From the NCBI RefSeq assembly GCF_048564905.1, contig NC_132993.1:12237001-12301000 (forward strand): 64,000 nucleotides of DNA, given 5' to 3'. The DNA is from Vicugna pacos (Eukaryota; Chordata; Mammalia; Artiodactyla; Camelidae). Below are positions 47,330 to 57,243 of this stretch, piece by piece; the stretch's first letter is position 1, and each line of letters starts with the position of its first letter. The notes under the pieces were generated by a model, which saw nothing but the letters and a program-made list of their open reading frames with translations, was not told where the DNA came from and made no database searches. Made by a program: the position numbers and the translations under genes.

Positions 47330-47600
47330 TCTCTCTCCCCATTGCTCCCTTGCCAGCCTGCCCTGTGTTTAGGCACTCTCAGCCTGGCTCAGTGAGCTCC
47401 AGCCACGCTGGGATGGGCACTTTCAGGACTATACCAAGCATGACCCCATCTCAGGGCTTCTACACTTGCTGCTCCTTCTATCCTGTGCACTTGTCCCTTC
47501 GATTTTTAATTGGCTTATTCTTTTGAATTGTTTAGGTCTCTGTTCAAATACCATCTTAGAAAAGGCTTCCCTGATGACCCTATTGAAATGAATGATTAAA
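47330..47600 (+). repeat. L2 LINE fragment
   Basis: gagctccagccacgctggga, cagggcttctacacttgctg, gtctctgttcaaataccatc and aaggcttccctgatgaccct follow L2 in sense. Confidence 0.75.
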
Positions 47601-47689
47601 TGAATATATTCATTGATGCCATCATCCTAAGACTGTGGTTCATTTAGGCTGTATCTGGAAGAGCCTTTTCCTTTTCTTCCCCCCCCCCT

Positions 47690-47735
47690 TTTTTTTAAAT
47701 TGAAGTATAGTCAGATTACAATGTGTCAAGAACCT
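47690..47735 (-). repeat. Minimal L1 3'-end insertion
   Basis: ttttttttaaattgaagtat and agtcagattacaatgtgtca are the antisense last 40 nt of the same L1 type seen at 51375. A severely 5'-truncated insertion. Confidence 0.6.
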
Positions 47736-48372
47736 TTTTTCTTAAAAAGACAAACAAGCAAAAAATCCTGTATTTTAACCAAATAAAGCTAGGGAATTCT
47801 TAAATTCATTCTCAGCACTCATTTCTTAATCTGGACTCAAGAATTTTCTTTTGAAACGGATAAAATTAAGCTGGCCTCTCCAGCTTCACTTTCCTGGAAA
47901 GTTTGGCTTCACTAGGGCAGAAGAGAGTAGCTTTTAGCTCTAATGGCTAAAACACAAACAGACAAATCAAAGAAAGTAAAGGTTAAAGCAGGTAAGATGT
48001 TTCTAACGTCTGGGATCACAAATTTTAAATGATTACCATGAGCCCCTTTCTAAAATCTAGTTGGTCTTTTCCCCACCCACCCCTAGGGATGTCCCCAGGC
48101 CCTCAGGTACTTAAAATTATCCTGGGCTTCAGCTCACAGTCCTAGCAAAGGTGAGATTGCAAACTGGAAATGTTATTAGCATTTTTTTGCCCCTCCCTAA
48201 GAGAATGTCCTCAAACAGCAAATGCTATTTGGTCAGCACAAAGGCTTGTTTTTTTGTTTTTGTTTTTGTTTTTGTTTGAGGGCAGGGGTATAGGGGAAGA
48301 GTTGAGACACCTAGCCATTCAAAGAGGAGGCTCTGAGTTTGTTCCAAGTTTTCCTAATGTTTCTAAAACTTT
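47736..48372. other. Intergenic DNA
   Basis: No gene or named repeat. A (TTTTG)n run lies at 48249-48276. Confidence 0.6.
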
Positions 48373-48387
48373 AGCTCCTGTCCTTTT

Positions 48388-48556
48388 CTTTTCTCATTAA
48401 GGAAGTTAAACTTCTTCCTAGGAGGAGGAGGTAATTAGATTTACTTACCTACTAATGGAGGTACTGGAGATTGAACCCAGGACCTCATGCTTGCTAAGCA
48501 GTCACTCTACCGCTGAGCGATACCCTCCACCTGCTCTTGTCCTTTTTTTTTTTTTA
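48388..48556 (-). repeat. Camelid tRNA-Ala SINE
   Basis: An antisense copy with gagattgaacccaggacctc and ctaccgctgagcgataccct. An exact 15-bp target duplication agctcctgtcctttt lies at 48373-48387 and 48557-48571. Confidence 0.92.
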
Positions 48557-48654
48557 AGCTCCTGTCCTTTTGAGTTGGAAAGGGGAGGTTACAGCTAGGC
48601 TAAGGCCCCACAAATCTAAGTTTGCATTAATTCCTACCTTTGTCTATTGGTTTA

Positions 48655-48745
48655 TTCACTTGTTTACTCGACAGATATTTTTGATCTAGGCACTGAGCTA
48701 AATGCTGAGGAGAAAAGAGCTCCAAACATGTGCAGATTTGGGGCG
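48655..48745 (+). repeat. L2/MIR-like fragment
   Basis: tattcacttgtttactcgac, agatatttttgatctaggca and ctgagctaaatgctgaggag resemble the L2 3' start. Confidence 0.5.
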
Positions 48746-48884
48746 GGGGTTGGGAGAGTGGGAGGTGAAATGTTTACTGTTAAAAATAAAAATAACAGGA
48801 TTTAAAAAATTAGTGAGATTTGAAAGTTAACATGTAAAGGAATTTATCTTTTAAGTGAGAGCATTTCTGGAAAAAAAAAAAAAA

Positions 48885-50500
48885 GAAAAGAAAAGGTAAT
48901 ATGGCCCTAACAGATATACACCTCAATAATATATGGCACTGGGATTTAAATAAAGAGAACGAAACGAAGTTCCAAGGGACATGACTTTAAGAATTTAATA
49001 TGCCATAAAGGTGGCAACTCAAGTCAGTAGAGAAAAGAACTACTCAAATAGTGCTGGGACAGCTGGGTAGCCATCTGGGAAAAATTTAAGTTGTCACACC
49101 GAACACCTCATAACCTAACAAATCACAAAAGGATCACAAATTTAAATGTAATGAATCAAACCATAAAATTACTAGGAAAAAAATCACAAATACCTTGGGG
49201 TGGGGAAGAGTTTTATAACTATGATAGAAAATCCAGAAACCATAGAAATAGATGGCATTAAAAAAAAAGAGAGAGAGACCCCACTGGCAAAAATCACAAG
49301 GGAAAACAGAACAACAAACTGAGAAACATATTTGCAGTTAAACAAAATGCTAAGTTCCCTGGTTCCCTTTACAAAGTGCTAATGCAAACTGATAAGAAGA
49401 CCAATGTTCTAAAAGAAAAGTGAGCAAAGGATGTGAATAGATAGAAAAAGAAACAAAGTATCTCTTAAACTTATGCGTGAAACAAAGCAGGACCTTGAGG
49501 GGTCTTCAAATAAGAATTTGTCGAAAATAAACTTCATCCAGCCTCCTTGACCTTCCCTAAATTCCAGAAAGGCAGATTCAAACAGTGGCTTATCAGGGAA
49601 GGGAGGGAACAGAGAAACAAAGGAGGAGCCATCAACAATAGTGCAGCCTTGGGGCAGGGCCCTGGTTCCTCCTTAAGGAATATACATAATAATATCTTCG
49701 AGTTCTTCTGCAGGAACTAACCCCCACCCCACCCCGCCCCCGCCCAGGTGGAAGACAATAACTTCCTGCTGAGCGCAAGATTCCCGCACCACCACCCTGT
49801 TACCTCACCACCAGCCAATCAGAAGAAAGTCACACACCCTGCAGCCCTCACCCCGAGTTTTGCCTATTAAAAACTTCCTCCTGGAAACCATCTGAGTTCA
49901 GGGTTTTAGAGCACGAGCCACCCATTCTCCTTGCTTGGCCCTGCAGTAAACCTTTCTCTGCTCCAAACTGATGTTTTGGTTGACTTGGCCTCACTGTGTG
50001 CAATATGAGGGTTAAGAGAAGTGGCAATTGATGGTAAACTATACTTCAATTTAAAAAGGGAGAGAGAGAGAGAAATCACAATTAAAACTACACTGAAATG
50101 CTATTTCCCCACCCAGTTGGCAATACCCAAATGTTTGGCGGCTTATTGGACTGGTGAAGCTGTTTGCAAACGGGTCCTTATACACTGCTGGTGGGACTGC
50201 AGATTGGAGGATGTATTCATCAAATCCGTGCACACGACTAAAGCTCATACTTACTGGCCCAGCAATGCCAGTTCTAGGAGTTTATCCTGCAGACAAAATC
50301 TCACATGTGCAAAATATTATACGTAAATGTTATTAATTGAAGCACTATTTATTATGATAAAAGATCGAAAACAAACCAGTTGTCCATAAGAGGGGACTGG
50401 TCATATAAACCGTGGTGCATCCACACAGCAGAGAACTACGCAACTATAGAAAAGAATGAGGATTTCCTTTAGGTTCTGATAGAGAAAGAGCTCCAAAATA
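48885..50500 (+). repeat. Old L1 LINE, split by an LTR
   Basis: Sense ORF2 phrases before the LTR (ccataaaattactaggaaaa, gtgagcaaaggatgtgaata) continue after it (aaatcacaattaaaactaca, tacactgctggtgggactgc, aatgccagttctaggagttt). The LTR at 49478-50010 therefore landed inside this element. Confidence 0.7.
49478..50010 (+). mobile_element. Solo LTR, same family as 53913-54485
   Basis: It shares long blocks with the LTR at 53913: aaagcaggacc near the start, cagcctccttgaccttccct, ttggggcagggc, a CCAAT box (agccaatcagaagaaag) and a TATA-like box about 60 nt later. The U5 end is not sharp. L1 sequence lies directly on both sides, so it is a solo LTR. Class I ERV, broken. Confidence 0.75.
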
Positions 50501-50723
50501 CAGTGGTTGTTAGGTGGGGGTGGAGGCCAGGTGTATAGTCTGCCGCTAGTTTTATTTAAAAGAGGAAAAAATACATAGACATGTTTGTTTGAATTTGCAT
50601 AAGAAAGAATACATAAAGTAACAGTAATTAGCTATGGGGAAAGGAGCTGGGTGGCGGGGGTGGGGGGGAAGGAACAGGAGGAAGAATCTTTACTCTATAC
50701 CCATTAAAGAAAAAATAATATTC

Positions 50724-51211
50724 TGTTAGAGAAAAAAATATGCAAAGCACAGCAAGACAGACTTTATTTAAGGGGAACCATCGTGGTGGGTGTAGGGGCC
50801 ACTGAAGTGAGGTCTTGCAGTAAAGGAGAGAGATTGGACCCTACTCTGAATACAGCTTAAGCAAGTAGGAATTTCTGGCCAAGGAGCAGGATTGGGGGTG
50901 GGGGTCAGTGGATGGAAAATTCTAAGAGGAAACATAAGGTATGAGGGGGATTCTGGCTAAACTGACCTAACAGGATTCTTGCTGAAGGCAGGCCAGGGTG
51001 ATCAGACGTCATCTGAGAGATAGTGGATCACCCAATCAGATATGGAGGGTGATCAGATACAGGGGATGGAGAATTCTAGCTAAACCGATTTAACAGGATT
51101 CTTGCTAAAATTGGACAATGCAGGGTGAACATGGAAGTCCAAAAATTGAGGCCTTGATGAAAAGTTCAGAGAAGCCTGAGTAGAATTTGGTCAAGGAGAG
51201 AAAACTTATCA
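50724..51211 (-). mobile_element. Solo LTR with internal direct repeats
   Basis: The + strand starts tgttagagaaaaaaatatgc and ends near cttatca. On the - strand an AATAAA precedes gtctgtcttgctgtgc, as in class I LTRs. Two direct repeats of taacaggattcttgct about 120 bp apart (50951-50987 and 51072-51109) with repeated gtgatcaga look like a duplicated U3 enhancer. Old and broken. Ends approximate. Confidence 0.65.
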
Positions 51212-51374
51212 CGCTCTTTTCTACTTGTAAAAAATTTTGGTCTCATGACTGCATTATTATAAAAATGTTTTTATACAAACCAAAAATTAACACAGCATTT
51301 AATACAAAATAATTAATAAATTGTGAGAAAGGATACTTAAGGCAGGGAACCACTGACCTATGTGAAGTGGTTTT

Positions 51375-52060
51375 TTTTCTCTTCTTTTACAAAATTTTTA
51401 TTGAAGTATAGTTGATTTACAATGTTGTGTTAGTTGCAGATGTGCAACAAGGTGATTCAGTTATACATATACTATATATATGCACATCATTTTCTGGATA
51501 CTTTTCCATTATAGGTTATTACAAGATATTGAATATAGTTCCCTGTGCTATACAGTAGGTCCTTGTTGTTTATCTATTTTATATATAATAATGTGTATAT
51601 GCTAACCCCAAACTCCTAATTTATCCCTTCTCCCCAACCTCTTGCCCCTTTGGTAACCATAGTTTGTTTTTTATGTCTGTGAGTCTGTTTCTGGTCTGTA
51701 AATAAGTTCATTTGTATCTTTTTTTTTTTTTAGATTCCACAACAAGTTACATTACATGATACTTGTCTTTCTCTGACTTACTTAACTTAATATGATCATC
51801 TCTAAGTCTATCCATGTTGCTACAAATGGCATTATTCTTTTTTATGGCTGAGTACTATTCCATTGTCTGTCTATATGTGTATATATATATAAATATCCCA
51901 CATCCTCTTTAGCCATTCATCTGTCAGTGGACTTTTAGGTTGCTTCTATATCTTGACTATTGTAAATAGTGTTCCTGTGAACACTGAAGTGCATATATCT
52001 TTTTGAGTTAGAACTTTCTTTGGATATATGGGCATCCTGTATTTCATTTGCTAAATCTGG
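51375..52060 (-). repeat. L1 LINE 3' end, antisense
   Basis: It starts aaatttttattgaagtatag and reads ttccctgtgctatacagtag, ctgtgagtctgtttctggtc, gagtactattccattgtctg and tttggatatatgggcatcct. This is the cetartiodactyl L1 3' UTR and end of ORF2, related to the copy at 4766 but in the opposite orientation. Confidence 0.9.
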
Positions 52061-52089
52061 CAACCCGGTTTTAATATCATATAACAACA

Positions 52090-52270
52090 TCAACAGAAAT
52101 AATAGCAAATACTTACCTAGCAGTTACTAAATACAGTGACTGTTCCTTGAGCCTTATATATATTAATTCACATAATAGTTACAAGGAAGGCATACTATTT
52201 CACCAGTGAGGAAACTGAGGCAGTAACTTCCCCAATGTCACATGTGCTACTATGTTCAGGCAATAAATTT
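52090..52270 (+). repeat. MIR SINE fragment
   Basis: agccttatatatattaattc and caccagtgaggaaactgagg, then cccaatgtcacatgtgctac follow the MIR core. Confidence 0.6.
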
Positions 52271-52861
52271 CCATCCTGACTCCCATTTAACCCAGATTTT
52301 CTGCTGAGTCCTAATCTTAGGATTCCTGTTCTCCTGACCAAGTTCACTGAACCCTCCTGTCAAGACACACATTTTTGTTTTAATAAATATGATCATTATT
52401 CTTGGGAAAAGACTAGAGCTTTGTGTGAAACTGTGAAGGAGATACCCACTATCCTTTCTTTTTAATCCTTCTCTCCCCTTCCCTTGTCTCTTCCAAGTCT
52501 TCCTGAGCTGGCCTTGACCCCGAGTCAGTGGGGGTGAATAAAGCAAGTGCTCCCGAGGGGTCCTCCTCAGCACAGGGGAGTCCCCTCTGGATTTTGGCAT
52601 CTTAGAAGACATCAGTCATCTGAGAAGGTTCCTGGTGGCCACGCAGGCAGCTGTTATTCCACCTACAATCAAGAACCTGGCTGTTTGGGTAGCACTGGTC
52701 CAGCAGAATCACTAATAAATATTTCATGGGTGAAGAAATGCATGGATTTCCCTTGTGCTGAACTTCTCTCCCAGAGAAACAGAGATGGCTCTTACTGATG
52801 CAGGAAAACAGATGTGGGCATGAGGAGGGCTGTGTCCCAGGTCTCAGTTGAGCCCCTGGGA

Positions 52862-53424
52862 TGTGCCCTGCCAAGGTGGGTCCTTGGTTTCATGCAGGAA
52901 AGAATTCAAGTGTGAGCCCCAGTTGAGTAAGGGTAGACTTAATTAGAGAGATACGTATTGCACAGAGTATAATGCAAGAGAAAGGCAAGAGATGTGGGAA
53001 TTGGGTGCTCAGGTTAAAGTAAAAGTAGGTACACACTCCATAGACAGAGTGTGGGCCATTTCCAAAGAGGAGGGAGTGAAAAAGGGTGCTAAGTGTGGTG
53101 TTGACAGTGTTTATGGGCTCAGTAGCTTCACATGCCTTCAAGTAGGACCATTCCAACTACCCTGGGAAAGGGGCTGGAACTCCCAGGAACTGGGCCACTG
53201 CCCATTCTTTGGCCTTTTGCAGTTAGCCTTGGGGCTGTCATGGCACCCATGGGCATGTTATTTATCACGCTGTTACAATGTGTATATAATGAAGCTCAAG
53301 GTCTACTAGAAGTCAGCCAACTTAATCCTCAAGGCCAACTGGGAGTTGAATCTTCTACCATTTTGGTGTTAAATTGCTGTCATTCCTTTGGCGGCTGTGC
53401 CCTGCCCCCTTCCATCCTGTCTCA
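52862..53424 (-). mobile_element. Solo LTR, class I ERV-like
   Basis: On the - strand it runs from tgagacaggatggaaggggg to a U5 with ttctttcctgcatgaaacca before the end, the usual class I U5 style. No internal region adjoins. Old and broken. The 52862 end is approximate. Confidence 0.6.
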
Positions 53425-53524
53425 TTAGTTTATTTTGTTTCTGTATAATACAAAACATCATTATTCTTATTGGTACAGATGATGAGACAAGGCACTGTAA
53501 CGTTTCTAACATCAGAGAATTCTT

Positions 53525-54740
53525 TCCTCTGTGGCCCAATTATTGAGCACCTACTATATGCCAGACATTGTTCTAGGGACTTAGGGTACATCTGAACAAA
53601 ACAGGCAAAAATCTCTGCCCTCAGAGCTTAGATTCTAGCTAGGAGAGACAGACAATTTGAAAAATAATAAAGAAGCAAATTCTATAGTAAGTTAGAAGGT
53701 AAGTACTATGCAATAAAGAAAAAATAGAGCAGAGTAAGGGGCTTAGGGGTAGAGGAGTGTGAGGTTGGGGGTAAGGAAACATGTTGCAATATTTTAAAAG
53801 GCAGTCAGAGGAGAATTTTTCGTTGAATTTTGGCAAAAGCTTAGAGGAGTTAGCCAAGGAAATGCCTGGGTGATGAGGTTGTAAGAGTGTGACTTGTGTA
53901 TTTGCATCAGCATGATTCAAAGCAGGACCCTATGCGACCCTCCCAGGTTCAAACCCTTTCTGTGTTCCCTGTTTCTTGTTTGTAGGAAATAGGCTTCATT
54001 CAGCCTCCTTGACCTTCCCTGAGTTCCAAAGGGCAGATTCAAACAGTTGCTAATCAGGGAAGGGAGGGAATACAGAAACAAAGGAGGAACAAGTCAAGAA
54101 ACAATAGTGCAGCCTTGGGGCAGGGTCTTGGTTCCTCCTCAAGGAACATACATAACAATATCTTTGAGTTCTCCTGCAGGAACTAAGGCCCCCACCCAAG
54201 TGGAAGATGGTAACTTATGGCTGAGCACAAGATTTCTGGAACATGGCCCTGTTACCTCACCACCAACCAATCAGAAGAAAGTCATACACTCTGCAGCCCT
54301 AACCCTAAATTTTGCTTATAAAACTTCTCCCCCCAAACCATCTGAGAGTTCAGGGTTTTAGAGCACAAGCCACTCATTCTCCTTGCTTGGCCTTGCAATA
54401 AACCTTTCTCTGCTCAAAAAACTCTGATATTTTGGTTTGTTTGTCCTCACTGTGAGTTGTGGACACGAACTTACATTGGGTAACAAGCATGAGGCCAGAG
54501 TCCTGAGAAGGAGCAGGAGAGATGAGGTCTGAGAAGAGGAAGTCACATCAGATGGGGGCCTAGCTTTACCCTGATTGAAACCCTCCTCAGAGGACTTTGA
54601 GCAGAGAAAGTCACTCTGGCTACAGGGTTAACAGGAAGATCTGAAAATCAGAGCTCAGGTTGGCTAGATACATGGGGCCTCGGGGACAGCCCTGGGTCCT
54701 ATCCCCCACTCCATCTTCAAGTTCAGGCTCAGGGCCTTTT
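53525..54740 (+). repeat. L2 LINE, split by an LTR
   Basis: Before the LTR: ttattgagcacctactatat and ctgccctcagagcttagatt. After it: gaggccagagtcctgagaag and gactttgagcagagaaagtc. The order is that of one L2 3' region with the LTR inserted at 53912. Confidence 0.75.
53913..54485 (+). mobile_element. Solo LTR with AGCA target duplication
   Basis: It runs TG...CA (tgattcaaagcaggaccc to attgggtaaca) and is flanked by AGCA at 53909-53912 and 54486-54489. It carries a CCAAT box, a ttataaaa box, and gcaataaacc as poly(A) signal. The 4-bp duplication and TAACA end fit a class I (gammaretrovirus-like) ERV. Its own duplication shows that it is a separate insertion from the LTR at 49478. Confidence 0.85.
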
Positions 54741-54979
54741 CAGGTGTGTCTCTGTGACTCAGTTTTTACCATCTCATGACTGCACGGAAGGCTCTGAGCC
54801 AGACACCACTGGTTTCAGGCAAGGGCAGCAGTGGGGAGACAAAAAGAATCCATAATTTACAAGAGGATTTTTCTAAAATAGAAGAATTGTTTTAAAGGAC
54901 CCTTTTCTTAACATAAAAAAAGTTAAAGAACTTCTTTTCCCACTTTCACGTTTAAAAAACACAATTTATTACTTGACTG

Positions 54980-55390
54980 TGTTAATAAGGAGACAGAAGG
55001 CCCCAAATGGAGTCATTCTTGCTAGACCCCAGGTCACCAAACCAATACTTAATGCCTAACCTAATTGTAGTCTCAACCTGCCCCCCCAGGAATGTAAGCT
55101 TAAACTAGTCAACCTGGAGTTACCTAGTCAGCACTGAGTAAGGTAATCTGCCCAATAAGCCCCTTCCATTCCCCTTGAGAGAACAACTCTGCCTGAAACA
55201 ATGCATTCTTTGCTAATAATTTCCTTTTTCTGCCCCGCTTTTAGCTTTTAAAAACCTTTCCCTTTCTACAGCTCAGTGGAACTCTTTTCTATTTGCTAGA
55301 TGGGATGCTGCCCAATTCATGAGTCATTCAATAAAGCCTGTTAGATCTTAGATCTTAAAACTTACTTGGCTGAAATTTTGTTATTTAACA
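54980..55390 (+). mobile_element. LTR-like element
   Basis: It begins tgttaataaggagacagaag, contains accccaggtcaccaaaccaa, a CAATAAAGCC poly(A) signal near 55330 and ends gttatttaaca. TG...CA form and length fit a solo LTR. Target duplication not found, family not named. Broken. Confidence 0.65.
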
Positions 55391-56030
55391 ACAATAGATA
55401 AATACTACTAAGAGCACACCTGTAGTCCAACAAAGATGTATGAACTTGCCGAAGTTGGGGGGCCACACAGGAGAGAATGTGGGCATCCTGGGAAGGGGAG
55501 TAGGGGCTTCGTACAGGGTTGAAGCTCTTTTTGGGTAATAACACAAGCAGAAGAGAAGAGCAGTTCTGGGCTGGAGCTGTCATGAAGTGGGGCAGTTTAG
55601 GAACTGGGTGTCTCATAAATCTTCGGGAGGTCAGAGGGAGAAATGAAGTGGGGCTGAGGAGTTCATTAGTTAAAAAAAAAAAGCTGCAATTACTCAAAAG
55701 TGGATTGTTAGTCATTTTGCAGCCATGGCGTGACCTTGGGAGAAACGTTTTCTGTTGGCTTTGCTACTGTCCTTCTTTGTGTCTGTTGGGTACATTGTGG
55801 TCTGATTATCAGTAGGGTGGATCTTCACTTTCTCAACTCAGAGAAACTATAGAAAAGCAAATTTAAGGTCTTATGAAAAACTGCCTATGGAAGCTCAGGA
55901 CTTAATATGCAGCATCTGAGTGGACAGTGGGCATTAGTGGGGAAACAGGATTATATGCTTTTTAGGTTTCCTAGTGTTAGAAATAACTCTTAGAAGCTAG
56001 GATATTTCAGACACTTTTTGTTATTCATTG
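55391..56030. other. Intergenic DNA
   Basis: No gene or named repeat seen between the last LTR and the MIRs upstream of MKRN1. Confidence 0.6.
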
Positions 56031-56039
56031 TCTATTAAG

Positions 56040-56270
56040 TTAAACCTGTAGCGTAAAGCACAGTGCTAAGGGTTTTACATAGACTAATTTACTTTTTACA
56101 GCCACCTCTAGGGTATTGTTATCATTTTAAAATTATTTTACAGATGAGAAAGCAGAAGCATTAAGAGGTAAGTTAACTTACGCAAAAACACATTGCTAGG
56201 AATGGGAGAACCTGGAGGTAACAGATACAAGCTAACGCCTGAACCTTTGCTTAGCCACTATATTGTTCTC
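56040..56270 (+). repeat. MIR SINE
   Basis: cagtgctaagggttttacat, attattttacagatgagaaa and agcagaagcattaagaggta follow MIR. Confidence 0.7.
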
Positions 56271-56284
56271 TTGGGCTAAGGGAT

Positions 56285-56535
56285 CACACCTCTGATTGGA
56301 AAAATAAAAGAGACCATTTCTTAAGTGTTTACTCTGTGAATAAGCACTAAGCTCAGTGACTGCCACACATCATATAGCACTCACCGCAACCCTGTGAGGT
56401 AGGGCCTACTATCATCCCCACTTGACAGATGAGGAAACTGAAGCTCAGAGAAAACAGCCATATAGCCCAAGTTGGTACAGTTAGTAATTGGTATATTCAG
56501 GAAATGGGAAAGTCTGGATTCAAAACTAGGACCGT
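56285..56535 (+). repeat. MIR SINE next to the MKRN1 promoter
   Basis: ttaagtgtttactctgtgaa, ctcaccgcaaccctgtgagg, cagatgaggaaactgaagct and ggattcaaaactaggaccgt follow the MIR consensus over nearly its full length. Confidence 0.85.
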
Positions 56536-56635
56536 AACTCCACTTGCCCTCTCCACTGGATCAGCCTCTGCTGGGAAATACTCCTCTGGGTCAATGCCCC
56601 TGACATTTGGACTTTGGAGCCTGGGGGCAGTAGGT

Positions 56636-56937
56636 GGGCGGGGCGGGGCGGGGTGGGGCTCACCTGGGGAAGCCCGCCCCCGCCCCGCCCCCTCAGGCGG
56701 AGCTGTCTCGCCCACCAATCAGAGGGTGCTGGAGGCGGGCCGGGGCCGCTCGGGCTCCGGCCCGCAGTTCGAGCCGCGAGAGCGCTCGGAGACGCGGAGC
56801 GGGGCCGAGGGGAGAGAGCGGGCGCCTCAGTGTCCTTCCCCTCCCCACCCTTCACCTCACCGCCTTCTCCCCGCAGCCGGGCCGGAACTATGTGATCCCG
56901 GAAGTTCCGGTGCCATTGCTGTGTGGGATAAACAGTA
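56636..56937 (+). promoter_or_regulatory. MKRN1: MKRN1 core promoter and 5' leader
   Basis: Sp1-type GC boxes lie at 56638-56654 (gggcggggcggggcgggg) and, inverted, at 56674-56691. A CCAAT box (NF-Y type) lies at 56715-56719. CCGGAAGTTCCGG at 56898-56910 holds ETS cores on both strands. The ATGGCGG at the start codon is a YY1 core. This set is typical of TATA-less promoters that start just upstream. The exact start site is unknown, probably 56760-56850. Confidence 0.75.
56890..56895 (+). other. Start-stop uORF (ATGTGA) in MKRN1 leader
   Basis: An ATG directly followed by TGA, 48 nt upstream of the MKRN1 start codon. The context is weak to moderate (A at -3 is absent). If it lies in the mature leader it is a minimal uORF. 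Confidence 0.6.
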
Positions 56938-57122
56938 ATGGCGGAGGCTGCAGCTCCCGGAACAACAGCCACAACATCAGGAGCAGGAGCGGCAGCGGCG
57001 GCGGTGGCAGCGGCCTCCCCCACCCCTATCCCCACAGTCACCTCCCCGTCCCCGGGGGCGGGGGGCGGGGGAGGCGGCAGCGACAGTAGCTGCGGCGGCT
57101 GGACCAAACAGGTCACCTGCAG
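56938..57122 (+). CDS. MKRN1: MKRN1 exon 1, N terminus of makorin-1
   Basis: Makorin RING finger protein 1, an E3 ubiquitin ligase with C3H zinc fingers that binds RNA and is known to target p53, p21 and hTERT. Exon 1 gives 61 codons: MAEAAAPGTTATTSGAG, an Ala/Pro/Thr-rich stretch (SPTPIPTVTSPSPGAG), a Gly run and then GGWTKQVTC, the lead-in to the first C3H finger. The frame is phase 2 at the donor (AG/gtgaga), so the next codon is Arg, as in the family. The ATG has G at -3 and G at +4. Later exons, with the fingers and RING, lie beyond the window. The Ala/Gly tract differs slightly from the human one in length and sequence as I recall it. The upstream neighbour DENND2A fits the human order. 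Confidence 0.95.
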
Positions 57123-57220
57123 GTGAGACGCAGCGCGGCCGGGCGCCGAGCGCGGGGAGGGAGGGGGCCGAGACTGCGGAGGAAGGGGGCGGGCGGAGGT
57201 GGGAGGGGAGCCGGCGTTTC

Positions 57221-57243
57221 GCCGCCGCCGCCGCCGCCGCCGG
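57221..57243. repeat. (GCC)n trinucleotide repeat in MKRN1 intron 1
   Basis: Seven uninterrupted GCC units followed by ggcg, about 100 nt inside intron 1 and within the CpG island. Confidence 0.9.

Noticed and set aside
49478-54485. A single provirus between the two related LTRs
   Set aside because: The DNA between them is L1, another LTR in the opposite orientation, L1 3' end and L2. The second LTR has its own AGCA duplication.
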